Assembly (NCBI GenBank): GCA_922989275.2
Contig: OV277861.1
Span: 26,504,479-26,568,478 of the forward strand
DNA length: 64,000 nt
Origin: Gari tellinella
Taxonomy: Eukaryota > Mollusca > Bivalvia > Cardiida > Psammobiidae
Direction: 5' to 3'
The notes under the pieces: model-generated
Database searches by the model: none
Seen by the model: only the letters and a program-made list of their open reading frames with translations
Told to the model about the DNA's origin: nothing
Shown here: piece by piece, positions 1 through 11,779 of the stretch
Position numbering within the stretch: position 1 is the first letter of the stretch
Layout: each line of letters begins with the position of its first letter
Position numbers and translations under genes: made by a program

Positions 1-1590
1 CGCGACTCTGTAAATTTCCCATCCAAAAATGGCAGACAACGAGGCAAAAAAGTGAAGATGTTGTCACGTGACACATGATCTCGCAAAATTCAACCGCCCC
101 AAGAGCCCAGACGCTTGTCTATCAAACTTCGCTGAGTTGCGATTCCGTCTTACAAGTATAAAACCGTGGATCATCTACCACAATGGCAAATTTGTTCCTA
201 ATTACTAAATTTTCAAAGGATTAATATGTTGCGTCTGGTAAGAAATATCCAGGCGTATGTAAAATAAATGACTTGTGATATTTACAGGTAAATAATGTGT
301 GAAATCAATCAATTATCAACTAATAAGATATGGAAATTTTCCCCAATATAAATCCATTATTTGGTACGCTTCGACCCAAAATGGTACGTTTTGACTCGGT
401 TCGCTTTTTATCGCTTTGACCATAACCCCTGACACTTCAACTTTATACTGCTTTACAATCGTAATCGATTATTACAAGGATAAACATTTTTGCACAGAGT
501 AGATACAGAGTGTCTACTCCTTGCCCCTGATGATTATCATTATGGATCGATTTAAAATTTTAAGTGTGTGATACAGACCATAAGTCAGGATCCAATATCA
601 TTTATATTGGTAGGTTTTTTTGTTCTTCAAAAAAATAAACAGACGCTGCGTAAACTATTTTTGGAGGGGAAACCAAACATTAAATCTGATCTTACAGTAC
701 AATACATCGGATGTGTTATATTACTTACCAAAGAAAGACCAGTGAACTGATCTGATGAGGTTTGCTCTTGTCGCATCATCTCGCATGTTGTTTTGAATCT
801 TTTCTGTAACAATCCGTCCGTTATAGATCTTTATTTTGTCACTTTTTGCCTTTGAATTTTGCGAGCTGCGAATCCGGAAATGGATTTTTTCAACTGGCTT
901 CCGGATTTGTATTCCTGCGAATATGAAAACGGGAACCAAAACATTTCGCGCTGTAGCCCAGCTGCTTTCGCGAGTCAGTGCTGAACGGGGAACCAGAAGA
1001 TTTTAAACTACTATGGCGCGTTCACCTCAGCATCTCACCCAGTAGCATCAGCATGAAATGGTCGATTCTTAAATAAGTTCTGCGTAAATCGCACCTGTTT
1101 GTATACGGAGAGGCAAGGAAGAGATGTTAGCCATGAGAACTTTTGAGGAAACTCTCGATTTTTGCAGGTAAATAGAATTGAATTCGTATTGCGATTTTTA
1201 GTTTGTTTATCACCAGTTTCGACGCCATTAAGCGATAAACTCGCCTTATTTTCATTCAACTTTTTAACTTGGTACCAGGGCAGCGATGGGAATAGATCTT
1301 TCCACATAAACGGTTTGGTGAAAAGTAGGATACGCCCAATCTCGGAATTTTCAGATTCAGAATCCGAGTCCAATCGTCCCAAAACTAAATCGGACCGGGT
1401 GAAATCGGCCCAATAATATGCCGGGTCAAATCAATCCGATATTGTTAATTTGTATAGATTCTAGATATTGTCTTCATTAACTGAATCTATTATTGGTTCA
1501 ATTTTTGAAGTTTTGACAGAGAAAATATTGATAAAAGTGTAAACTTGTTTGACTCCTTATCAGATTCAAATGCGATTCGAAACAATATAC
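1..1590. other. AT-rich stretch, no gene recognised
   Basis: I see no recognisable coding region, RNA gene or mobile element. Short open frames exist on both strands, for example overlapping frames at about 1035-1416, but they shadow each other and match no family I know. A distal exon of an upstream gene cannot be excluded. Confidence 0.5.
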
Positions 1591-1591
1591 T

Positions 1592-1896
1592 GGCTGCGTG
1601 GCTTAGTGCAGGGCTTCCATTTTCTTTCTTTCTCTATATACTGCTACACGCCCCTTTCGGGTATTACGAGCAGGGGCACTTTTTAGGGGTCTAATGGGAC
1701 TGTTTTTGTGACCCGGCCGGTCACTTTATCCTGACACCGACGAACCAGTCGTAATGCTAACCCGAAATCCTGAGCGCCAAGGAGGGAAGCCATTACTACC
1801 AATTGTTAACTTAAGTCTTTGGTTTGACCCGGCCGGGTATTGAACCCACAACCTCCCGCACTGCAAGCGGACGCTCTACCACTAAGCCACGCAGCC
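1592..1896 (-). mobile_element. tRNA-derived SINE, minus strand
   Basis: Read on the minus strand from 1896, a tRNA-like head has an A-box-like segment (CTTAGTGGTAGAGCG) and a B box (GGGTTCAATACCC). A conserved body follows, running down to about 1630. The loop that would hold the anticodon reads TTGCAGT, so the source may have been a cysteine tRNA. The first 17 bases of the head are also present inverted at 1592-1608, so the copy has complementary ends. A second copy lies in the opposite orientation at 2388-2650. Confidence 0.7.
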
Positions 1897-1960
1897 GGTC
1901 CATTTCCCTGGTCCTCGGGATTTTTTTTCTAAATCTTCGGATTTTTATTCCAACAAATGG

Positions 1961-2040
1961 AAGCTTAAACAGGCTGAAAATAAAGCAGAATGCGCCTCAT
2001 GCGCATTCTGTTTTACTTTCAACCTGCTTTAAGCATCACA
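1961..2040. repeat. P2 hairpin
   Basis: An imperfect inverted repeat reads TTAAACAGGCTGAAAATAAA, then a GCGCCTCATGCGC centre, then the complementary arm ending CCTGCTTTAAGC. It is a member of the P2 hairpin family found throughout the window. Confidence 0.75.
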
Positions 2041-2073
2041 TGTCTTAAAAACTAGAAACATACTATGGGTTAA

Positions 2074-2312
2074 CAGGGCTGCCACAGCTCCAGATGTTTC
2101 CTTAATCTTCTGGTTTTTTTCTAGTACACCATAGCTTAAAATAAAGCAGGCTGAAAGTAAAGCAAAATGCGCCTTTCAGCCTGCTTTAAGCAGCCATGTG
2201 TCAGCAAAAATAGAAACAGGCGATGGGGAAAAGGTATGATTTGTAAAATTGCACTTGAAAAATTCAAATTTGGAAATCTTAGCATTTTTTATTTCAACTT
2301 ATGGCAGCCCTG
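2074..2312. mobile_element. MITE with CAGGGCTGCCA ends and 6-bp target duplication
   Basis: The 239-bp element has ends CAGGGCTGCCA and TGGCAGCCCTG and is flanked on both sides by GGTTAA (2068-2073 and 2313-2318). A P2 hairpin sits at about 2131-2200. A second copy at 43771-44024 has the same ends, a P2 hairpin and a different 6-bp duplication (AAAGTT). This supports a real 6-bp target duplication rather than chance. The transposase superfamily is not identifiable from the ends alone. Confidence 0.8.
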
Positions 2313-2387
2313 GGTTAAAGGTATAATCTGGAAAATTGAAAAATTTCAAAATCTTAGCAGTTACAATGTTATCAACTTATGGCAGGC

Positions 2388-2650
2388 CTGTTATTGGTAG
2401 AGCGTCTGCTTGCAGTGCGGGAGGTTGTGGGTTCAATTCTCGACAGGTCAAACCAAAGACTTAAATAAAATTGGAAGTAATGGCTTCCCTTCTTGGCGTT
2501 CAGTATTTCGGGTTTGCATTACAAATACAACTGGTTCATCGATGTCTGGATAAAGTGACCGGCCGGGTACAGTCCAAATGGTGCACCTAAAACGTGCCCC
2601 TGCTCGTAATTTACAGTAAAGGGCTGTATAGCAGTATAGTAACAAAACAA
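2388..2650 (+). mobile_element. tRNA-derived SINE, plus strand
   Basis: Same family as the copy at 1592-1896 but on the plus strand. It starts with a tRNA-like head (TGGTAGAGCGTCTGCTTGCA, then GGGTTCAATTCTC as the B box) and continues through the shared body (GTGACCGGCCGGGTA, CGTGCCCCTGCTCG). The two copies are inverted relative to each other with about 490 bp between them. Confidence 0.7.
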
Positions 2651-2695
2651 AATATATCTGTGTATCTTTACTTCAGTGAATAAAACATTATGAAA

Positions 2696-2963
2696 TCACA
2701 AAAACACTGTAGAAAAAATGTTTTATGTACCGGTACTGATAACGAATTTAAAAGCCTATATTTCAATAAAAATTAATTAGTTTATAAATTTTAATGAATT
2801 AATAATGCCCCTTTTCCGATAAAAATGCTTCTATTGACCAATATCGGCGAGGGTATGAAAAATGTTGGTCTGGTATGCAGACAAATTAGTTGTACCATTT
2901 TGAATCTTAACAACAATGTTACATTTAAAATTGCATTTTTTTAATGATTTGGAATATGAATGC
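2696..2963. repeat. AT-rich repeat related to the following TIR element
   Basis: The sequence at about 2696-2890 (AACACTGTAGAAAAAATG, CGGTACTGATAACG, AATGCCCCTTTTCCGATAAA) is repeated with small changes at about 2980-3150, inside the neighbouring element. It is probably a truncated or tandem copy of that element. Confidence 0.55.
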
Positions 2964-3821
2964 GGTGACCCGAAATGCCGAAAACACTGTGTTTTTGCAA
3001 AAACATTATAAAACCGGTACTGATAACGTATTTAAAAGCCTATATTTCAATTAAAATTTATTAGTTTATAATGAATTAATAATGCCCCTTTTCCGATAAA
3101 AAAGCTTTTTATTGACCAAAATCAGCGACGGTGTGAAAAATGTTGGTCTGTTTTTATATCATACCAAAACACCATAGAAAGAAGTATGTTTTGTGTACAC
3201 TATTTAAATAGGTGCTTTGAGTGATTTCGTAGGTTACCATGGATCGGCATATTTAAATTTGTTGCCGATTTTAAGCCAATAAAAGCTATAATCTGCTATA
3301 TATTTTTTAATTGCGTATACTTATTCATCAATAATTTATGCTTTTAATTATGATATTAGTACAACATACTTATTTCAAATGGTGTTTTAAGAGTGTTTTC
3401 GTAGGTTAAGGCAGGTCAGCATTTTTTAAATTGTAGACGATTGCTAGCCATCAAAAGCAACTGTTTGAACAAAGGTGTCGATAATTAGTTCAAAATAAGA
3501 GTTATTAATCAATATTTATGCTTTTAAATACGATCATATAAGTACAACAAATCTATTTGAAATGGTGTTTGTTTGTGGGTGTTTGCGTAGATCGTGTCGG
3601 ATCAGCATTTTTCATATTATCGCCAATTTTTGGGCAATAAAAGCATCTTTTTTAGTAGGAATAGTGATTATCAATTTATAATAGACTTATAAATTGATAT
3701 GCATGCCTTTAAATATGCTTTCACTTGTGTAAGTTAACTTAAAACCTTTTTTTCTATGGTGTTTTCGGCATTTTGGTAGTGTTTTAGCGAAAATACAGTG
3801 TTTTTGGCATTTCGGGTTACC
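2964..3821. mobile_element. Non-autonomous TIR element
   Basis: The 858-bp segment begins GGTGACCCGAAATGCC and ends with the inverted form GGCATTTCGGGTTACC. Similarity continues inward through AAAACACTGT-type sequence. The interior is AT-rich with several degenerate internal repeats (GTTTTCGTAGGTTA-like segments) and no coding frame. I could not fix a target duplication. Confidence 0.6.
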
Positions 3822-4109
3822 CTATAAATGTGTTTTTTTTTTAAATTCTGAAATGCTTCCAGAAAGCAGACTTTCTTTTCTTGATTTTCAATTATAACCA
3901 AATTGTCCGCCATGATGATAACTGACAGGATATGGTAACGTAAGGGATATAAAGGTGCCAGTCGACAGTATCAGACGTTTTAATCTGATAAATCACAATT
4001 TTTGCAATGAAGAATTATTTTCTTAAATGACCCACACTGTCAGTATTTGGTATATATTTCTTAGAAAATATACGTTTTTCATTTCGATATATTAACTATT
4101 CTCATTTTT

Positions 4110-4860
4110 ATGCTCCCAAAGCTAGGCTTTGGGCGCAATATAGTAATCGCACCGTGCATGTGTCGGTGGGTGGGTGTGTGTACAAAAGCTTGTCTGGAGC
4201 ATATCTCCTATACCTTACCAGCTAGGGATTCCAAATTTGGTGTGTGAGTACATCTTGGGATGGCGGAGTGTCGCTTACCACTTTCAGGTCACCTTGACCT
4301 TTGACCTCGATTTAACAAAAAGTTTGTCCAGAGCATATCTCCTATACCTTACCAGCTAGAAACTTCAAATTTGGTATGTGAATACATCTTGAAATGGCAG
4401 AGTGTCGTGTACCACTTTCATGTCACTGTGACCTTGACCTTGACCTTTAACCTCGATTTAACAAAAAGCTTGTCCGGAGCAAATCTCCTGTACCTTACCA
4501 GCTAGGGATTCCAAATTTGGAGTGTGAGTACATCTTGGGATGGCGGAGTGTCGCGTACCACTTTCAGGTCACTGTGACCTTGACCTCGATTTAACAAAAA
4601 GCTTGTCCGGAGCATATCACTTATACCTTACCAGCTAGGAACTTCAAATTTGGTATGTGAGTACATCTTGAAATGGCAGAGTGTCGTGTACCATTTTCAT
4701 GTCCCTTGACCTTGACCTTTGACCTCGATTTAACAAAAAGCTTTTCGGAGCAAATCTCCTTAACCTTATCAGCTACTGATACAAAACTTGGTTTGTGAGT
4801 TCATCATGTTACACCTCCATTACATTGTCTGTAAAAGAATTTCGCCAAATTTTGGGGGCA
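4110..4860. repeat. Tandem repeat, period about 135-140 bp
   Basis: Four to five units share GGAGCATATCTCCTATACCT, TACCAGCTAG, TTCAAATTTGG, TGAGTACATCTTG and GACCTCGATTTAACAAAAAG. They carry many TGACCTTGACC runs. Units drift by point changes and small deletions. The array has no coding capacity. Confidence 0.8.
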
Positions 4861-5243
4861 TATACATGTCACGCTTGATGATTGTACTTGTTTATAAACT
4901 AAAAGATATTAAATGTGGTATACACATTGATTAGGCAGTGACTCATTGGTAATATACCATGCCCTGTGCTAAAAACAACAAGGGAGAAATTCCCCTTCCC
5001 TGCAAGTGGCTTATTTAGATCAAACAAAACAAAATTGTGAATATTTTAAGTTGTGAAACAAAGAGAATTTAATAAATTTATCAGAGTAGGAAAAAACACG
5101 GTTCTTCAACCCGCCGTACCTGGTTTTTATTGTTTTCAGAATGTATTGCAATATATTGGAAAACCGGTTTTATTGCACATTCCTAGTTTATTATCATAAA
5201 ATAGTTGCTAATTTTTATTTTTTGTTTATTAAAATAGTATGAG

Positions 5244-7743
5244 ACTTGCCCAGTGATGATGACAGAGTGCAGACAAACAGACGTTCAGAGGATGACATTG
5301 CCCTGAGTGGTAAGTCTGTAGGAATACTACATTGTCGGGAATTTGACTTTTATCAGCAACAAAGTTGTCTTTTTGGCACTATTGCAAATAGTATAGAAAG
5401 GCAGTGGCTGTTCTGGAAATGTTTTCATTTGGCTCACATATGGAAGCTGTATGGTTAGAGAAAGTGACATGCACATGCAGTTACAAGGTTCATTACTCTA
5501 TTGTGTCAAGTTGTTTTCATTTTTGAACTATTCCCCTTTTTAGCTCGCCAGTCGAGTGTCCTGGAAAATTATGTTGTTACCCAGTTGTCGGTGTAAAAAT
5601 TGTTGTTGCTGCTCCAGTTCCCATTTTTGTTCATCATAGCAAATTTAGAGAAAGTGTTCACAACTTATATACCAATTTCCACCTAAATATATCTTACCAA
5701 TGGACCACACATTTAGAAATTTAGAGCTCCTATGTTATATGTAACTCCTATGTCCCTCCAGGTAGTCCATGCATGTGTATATGGATAAAACTTTCCCATG
5801 CACAGAAAACGTTTGACCCCTGTGACCTTAATTTGAACTTGGGGCTAACGTTTAGGTTTCGAAATCTGTGTTAGGGTTCGAAAAATGGATTATTACTCAT
5901 AAATTATGTCATAATATTCATTATTGTAACATGGTGAGAAAAATATGCAGCCAGACTGGGACTGGAACCCGGGACCCCGTGCTGAGCCACCGGGCCGCTT
6001 ACACAAATCTAATCATTTAATCATAAACTCAACCCGGCTACACACACACACCCTCTAAACAAGAATTTGTCCTGAATTCTTTCTTTAATAACATTCCTTG
6101 ATTTTCTTTTATATTATATTTGTACACTTTTTGAGTTACATATTACATGTATCCTATGGGTTATTTTAACTTATTTACGTTGGGCACCAAATGTAACATG
6201 GTGAGAGAAATATGCAGCCAGACCGGGACTCAAACCCGAGACCCCTTCCTTACTTGGCATGTGCTCTACCGACTGAGCCAGGGCCTACCGGGCCGGCTGT
6301 AAAAGCACTTACACAAATCTCTCACCATTTAATCATAAACTCAACCCGGCTACATAATGTACCTTCAGCTATTGCATTCATATTTGGTATGTATATGGAC
6401 AATACCTTAACATGTGCACAAAAAGTTTGATCGGTTGAACTAATTAGTGTCTAGGTTTAATTTATTATCAGGTTTCCAAAAATGCTTATAACTCATATGT
6501 CTCTTGAGATATTTCTTTCATATTTGGGTATGCATATGAATATAGACGAGACTTTTCCATGCAATCAAATTTTTTATCCCTGTGACCTTGACCTGAAGGC
6601 CTTCGTTAAGATTTCAAAATCTGCATTCCTATGTCCCTTGAGATATTGCTTTCATATTTGGTACACATACATATGTATATAGATAAGACCTTTTCATGCA
6701 CTTATTGTTTTACCCCAGTGACCTTGACCTTGAAGTAAGGTCCGCTTAGGTTTTGAAAAATGCCTATATCTACTACATGTATGTCCATTGAGATATTCCA
6801 TTCATAGTCGGTATGTTTGTATATACATTGTACATGTATATGGACAATGCAATTTTTTTTTTCCTATCATCAGTACCTTGACCATGAAGTTATGGCCAGC
6901 GTTTAGGTTTCACAATCTGCTTTACTAAATTAGGCTTTTTAAAATGCCTATCACTCCTAGGTCATCGAGATATTTCTTTCATATTTAGCATGCATGTCCC
7001 TAGTATATGAACCCAGTGTTTCCATGCATGCAAAAAAAAGTCAGCCTAGTGACCTTGAACTTAGGGCCAGTGTTTAGGTATCAAAATCTGCATTTAGGTT
7101 TTGAAATATGCTTATAATTCCTATGTCTCTTGAGGTACGTATTACTTTAATACATGTACATGGTTTTTGTGTGCATATGGACAAGACCTTTCCATGTAGG
7201 CAAAAAGGTTGACCTCAGAGTATGCTTTTGAATTCTAAATGTGCCGATGATGAGCTAGCTTTGTTGTCTCTCTGACAATTTAACTCTTGATTTTTTTTAA
7301 ATTTAATACCCTAGAGGCAGCCTTTTCTGTCAGATCTTGATGAAACCTTGTCAAAAAATTCCTACATGATATATTGGACAATTCAAATATTGGGCTTGTG
7401 GAATTTAAAAGTAAGTTAATAGGTCAAATCTTAGAAATCATTGTTAACACTCAAGATGCTTAAAATCTGACATAACCAATTGTCAGAATGTTTGTCTGGC
7501 TTTCTTTACTCAAACCCAAAAGAAAGTGTGCATGCCTATTTCAAGCCGTTCATGGCATATTGATTGAAGAAATATGACTTATCCGATAGCGTTTGAGTAT
7601 ATATACTTGAAAGAACCAGCTTTTATTTTGTGTTGTTGTTTTCAGGTGTTGAAGACACTCTAGAGGACCACACTGTCATTTGGGCGAGCATCAAGGATGT
7701 GACGTGGAATCAAGAGCTGGGAGTTAAGTTTCATCAACTGTGA
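5244..7743 (+). CDS. Possible 3' exons of an unidentified gene (partial)
   Basis: Two segments look like joined exons. The first, about 5244-5309, ends at a strong donor (G|GTAAGT) and encodes an acidic, serine- and asparagine-containing stretch. The second, 7646-7743, follows a pyrimidine-rich tract ending TTTTCAG. The phases match (1+2), and together they give an open frame of about 54 residues ending with TGA at 7741-7743. A polyadenylation signal lies 286 bases downstream. The first exon has only a weak acceptor (ATGAG), because the better-looking TAG acceptor would admit an in-frame TGA. I do not recognise the protein, and upstream exons were not found. Repeats fill the intron. Confidence 0.33.
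5560..7240. repeat. Degenerate tandem repeat, about 120-140 bp units
   Basis: Units share TTCATATTTGGTATG, TATGGACAAGACCTTTCCATGC, TGACCTTGACCTTGAAG and TTTAGGTTTCAAAATCTGC in a constant order. They are strongly diverged from each other. No protein frame persists. The run is interrupted near 5940-6360 by SINE-like sequence. Confidence 0.7.
5943..6355 (-). mobile_element. tRNA-like SINE fragments, minus strand
   Basis: On the minus strand at about 6205-6290 a tRNA-like head has TGGCTCAGTCGGTAGAGCA as A box and GGTTTGAGTCCCGG as B box. A second, partial version of the same sequence lies at 5945-6060. Both are preceded by an AACATGGTGAGA(G)AAATATGCAGCC segment and followed by CACAAATCT and CTCAACCCGGCTAC, so the unit is duplicated. 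Confidence 0.6.
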
Positions 7744-8028
7744 TGTTTTCATTGTTGTGGTGAACAGTTTTAGCTGTCGAACATTTAAAGACTGTCAGCT
7801 CTTAGAATTATGGATGTAGCATGATTGACTGTAAACCCAGTACGGGCCAGTAGTGAGTTTAGCTGTCACTGTTGGGACTTAGTTTGTGCACCGTGTGCAG
7901 TGTGCAAGGTATTTGAGACTGGGTAGCCAACTCACAATTGATGGCCATCGACGGCCCACGATTTTCTTTACTGAACCATGGCATTTTTAATTTGACTGGA
8001 TAACATTCAACTTCTGTGATATATTTAC

Positions 8029-8034
8029 AATAAA
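8029..8034 (+). promoter_or_regulatory. Possible polyadenylation signal
   Basis: AATAAA lies 286 bases after the stop codon of the possible terminal exon at 7646-7743. The motif is common by chance in AT-rich DNA, so this is weak support for that exon. Confidence 0.3.
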
Positions 8035-8135
8035 ACCACTCAATTATGACCACTATAAAGAAGACTTAGAAGGCTAGTGTTTGATTGTACAATGTATATA
8101 AAATATTGTACATGTATCAAAGACAGATCGAAGTT

Positions 8136-8216
8136 TAAATAAGGTGACAGAAAAACAGAAAACTCCGAAATGAGCTTCCTGTTTTACTGTCACCTTGCTT
8201 TCAGCAGTCACCTGTC
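8136..8216. repeat. P2-type hairpin (GGTGACAG variant)
   Basis: The left arm contains AAGGTGACAGAAAAACAGAAA and the right arm is its approximate complement ending TGTCACCTTGCTTTCAGC. The flank reads CAGTCACCTGTC. It resembles the hairpins at 22530-22625 more than the classical GCGCC-centred P2 copies. Confidence 0.65.
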
Positions 8217-8349
8217 GTAAACATCTAGCTATTAACATGATGTAGTGGTTGTAATAGAGATTTTTTACTGTTACAGTAGTACTTTTTAAAATGTTTGCTA
8301 AAAGCTGTGGAATGTTTATGCCTCCCGCACGACTTAGTCAGGGCATTGC

Positions 8350-9260
8350 TTTTAGCTCACCTGACACAAAGTGCCAAGATGAGCTATTTTAATCGTGCTG
8401 TGTCTGTCGTCTGTCAGTGCGTCATCTGTCATAAACAATTTCTTTAAAACAACATCTTTTCCTAAACTACTAGATGGATTTAAATCAAACTTGGCAAGAA
8501 TGATCCGTATATGATCCTCTTTGAAAGTTGTACAAATAGATCCGATCCGTTGCATATCTAGGTCACAGGAGCTAAAAATAGATCGTTTCAATAAAAACTT
8601 AAAATCTTCCTGTCTGAAACCACAGTACCCTGAGCTTAAATATTTTGCTCAAAAGCATCATCTACAGGTCCTCTATTAAGATTTTTCAAATTATGTCCCT
8701 GGGGTGAAAAATGACCCCGCCCGGGGGTCACAAATTTACAAAGAGTTATATAGGGAAATCTTCAAACCTAGTCTTCTCTGAAACTAATATGGTCAGAGCT
8801 TAAATATTTTGGATGGTGACACTACTAGATGAACTTTACCAATATTTTTCTAATGGTTCCGTTCCATTGCATATCTAGGTCACAGGAGCTTAAAATATTT
8901 TTTTTTCAGTTAAAACTACAGAAATCTTCTTGTCTGAAACCACAATACCCTGAGTTTAGCTATTTGACACAAAGCACCATCTGCAGGTCCTCTATCAAGA
9001 TTGTTCAAATTTTGTCCCTGGGGTAAAAAATGACCCCACCCCTGGTTCAAATGATTCTGGTCCGTTGCATATCTTGGTCACAGTAGCTAAAAATAGATTT
9101 TTTTTCAATTAAAACTTAAAAAATCCTTTTGTCTGAAACCACAGAACCCTGAGCTTAGCTTTTTGACACAAAGCATCATCTACTGGAGTACTGATCCACT
9201 ATCAAGAGTGTTCAAATTATCTCCCTGGGGTCAAAAATGCCCCTGCCCCGGGGGCATCTT
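8350..9260. repeat. Degenerate tandem repeat, units about 280 bp
   Basis: Three units share TGTCTGAAACCACAG(T/A)ACCCTGAG, AAAGCATCATCTAC, GTCCCTGGGGT and AAAAATGACCCC, each preceded by CCGTTGCATATCTAGGTCACAG. Short open frames on both strands shift between units, so the run is not coding. Confidence 0.7.
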
Positions 9261-9369
9261 ATTTGTTGTGAGAGATGAAAGTGTTATTATCATTGGACTT
9301 TAGACACAGGGGTTAGCAGGCTAACATTTATATCTTTTCAGAAAACTTTCTCCTAGTTGAATGGATTGG

Positions 9370-11246
9370 CATATAAATTTTAGCCGGCGAACAGCATCTT
9401 ATTTATTTGTGTGCTTACATTGATACCTTTTGAGGAAACTTGCTCATAGTGCAATTATTTTAGTCTGTAATGGCATATAAATGTTAGCCGGCTAACGGCA
9501 TCTTATTTACTGTGCCGGATGAAACTTTTTGATCATTGGATATAAGATACATACGTTAGCCGGCTAACATTTATACCTTTTGTGGAAACTTTCTCATAGT
9601 GGAATTATTTAGTCTGTGGTGGCATATAAATGTTAGCCAGCTAACCTCATCTTATTAGTTGTGTGCGATGAAAGTGTTATCATCCTTAGATTTTAGATAC
9701 ATGCGTTAGCCGGCTAACATTTATAAACCTTTGGAGAAACTTTCTTTTAGACTTTATTGGAATTATTTAGTCTGAAGTGGCATATAAATGTTAGCCGGCT
9801 AACAGCATCTTATTTATTGTGCGCGATGGAACTGATTTTATCATTGGAATTTAGAAACAGGCGTTAGCCGGCTAACATTTATACCTTTTGAGGAAACTTT
9901 CTCCTAGTGCAATTATTTAGTCTGTAATTGCATATAAATGTTAGCCGGCTAACAGCAACTTATTTATTGTGAGCAATGAAAGTGTTAAAATATTATCATT
10001 GGACTTTAGATACATGCGTTAGCCGGCTAACATTTATACCTTTTGAGGAAACTTTCTCATAGACTTTAGTGGAATTATTTAGTCTGAAGTGGCATATAAA
10101 TGTTAGCCGGCTAACAGCAACTTATTTATTGTGCGCGATGAAACTGATTTTACCATTGGATTTTAGATACATGCGTTAGCCGGCTAACATTTATACCTTT
10201 TGAGAAAACTTTCTCATAGTGGAATTATTTAGTCTGTAGTAGCATATAGATGTTAGCCGGCTAACGGCATCTTATTTATTGTGCACGATGAAACTGATTT
10301 TTTCATTGGACTTTAGATACATGCGTTAGCCGGCTAACATTTATACCTTTTGAGCAAACTTTCTCATAGACTTAAGTGGAATTATTTATTCTGTAGTGGC
10401 ATATAAATGTTAGCCGGCTAACGGCAACTTATTTATTGTGCCTGATGAAACTGATTTTATCATTGGATTTTAGATACATGCGTTAGCCGGCTAACATTTA
10501 TAAACCTTTTGAGGAAACTTTCTCATAGACTTTAGTGGAATTATTTAGTCTGTAGTGGCATATAATTGTTAGCCGGCTAACAGCAACTTATTTATTGTGC
10601 GCGATGAAACTGATTTTATCATTGGACTTTACATACATGCGTTAGCCGGCTAACATTTATACCTTTCTCATAGACTTAAGTGGAATCATTTATTCTGTAG
10701 TGGCATATAAATGTTAGCCGGCTAACGGCAACTTAATTAATGTACCTGATGAAACTGATTTTATCATTGGATTTTTAGATACATGCGTTAGCCGGCTAAC
10801 ATTTATACCTTTTGAGCAAACTTTCTCATAGTGGAATTATTTATTCTGTAGTGGCTTATAAATGTTAGCCGGCTAACAGCATCTTATTTATTGTGCGCAA
10901 TGAAACTGATTTTTTCATTGGATTTTAGATACATGCGTTAGCCGGCTAACATTTATACCTTTTGAGGACACTTTCTCATAGACTTTAGTGGAATTATTTA
11001 GTCTGTAGTGGCATATAAATGTTAGCCGGCTAACGGCATCTTATTTATTGTGGGCGATAAAAGTGTTATTATCATTGGACTTTAGATACATGCGTTAGCC
11101 GGCTAACATTTATACCTTTTGAGGAAACTTAATTATAGAGGAAGAAAATATTTTGATATGAATGTTAGCCGGCTAACAACACCTTATTTGTTTCTGGTGT
11201 TCAAATTGTGTTGAAAATGATAGAAATTGACTGTTAGCCGGCTAAC
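9370..11246. repeat. Palindrome array built on GTTAGCCGGCTAAC
   Basis: About 25 copies of the perfect 14-bp palindrome GTTAGCCGGCTAAC recur roughly every 75 bp. Two conserved spacers alternate. One contains CCTTTTGAGGAAACTTTCTC and TTATTTAGTCTG. The other contains ATCTTATTTATTGTGCGCGA and TCATTGGATTTTAGATACAT. The palindrome is extended on one side by ATTTATA, and that side flips with each copy, so each CCTTTT spacer is flanked by inverted 21-bp repeats. Early copies (about 9379 and 9630) and the last two are degenerate in flank or core. The full period is about 150-160 bp. Confidence 0.9.
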
Positions 11247-11469
11247 AAATACTTACAAAATCATTAAAAATGATGTTATTTATGCAATAAACTATTTATT
11301 TTTACATTTATTTTCGTTGCTTTTGCTTGATTCATTAAAAAAAGGTGTGTTTTTAGTAGGGTAAAACCCCCAAAATGAGTGCTGTAATTGGGAATCAGTG
11401 GAAATTCCCTTTTTAAAATGGACAGGGTTAATGACGCCTACATGTAAAAACGCGTGATAAAAAATGGAC

Positions 11470-11740
11470 TAATCCAATATATAAAACCATGTCCAAGAAT
11501 GCAGGCCATATTTACAGGATCGTCGTTCTTGCTCACTTTAGTATATCAGACGTAAACCATTATCTCCCTTGGTCCACGAGATCAATTATCGATTTGTTAG
11601 GCATACTATCGGGGATCGCTTGATCATCTTAGGCTTGATAAGAAATCACGAATGCTTCGTTATCATTCGGCTGCCTCCGGAAAACTGGTTCCGGTGTCAT
11701 ATCAAAATTGGACCCCCGTAAAAAATGGACCCGGGTCCAA
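11470..11740 (+). repeat. Dispersed repeat, second copy near 18140-18360
   Basis: A stretch of about 230 bp (ACCATTATCTCCCTTGGTCC, GGCATACTATCGGG, AAATCACGAATGCTTCGTTA) recurs in the same orientation at about 18140-18360. The copy here continues into a small inverted repeat around ATGGACCCGGGTCCAATTTTGAT (about 11700-11745). Confidence 0.7.
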
Positions 11741-11779
11741 TTTTGATAGCGTAAAAAACGTAATAAAAAGTTAATTGCA

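Noticed and set aside
9370..11246. CRISPR-like look: short identical palindromes with spacers of regular length
   Set aside because: The spacers are repeated, not unique, the setting is an animal genome, and no cas gene is present. It is a satellite array.
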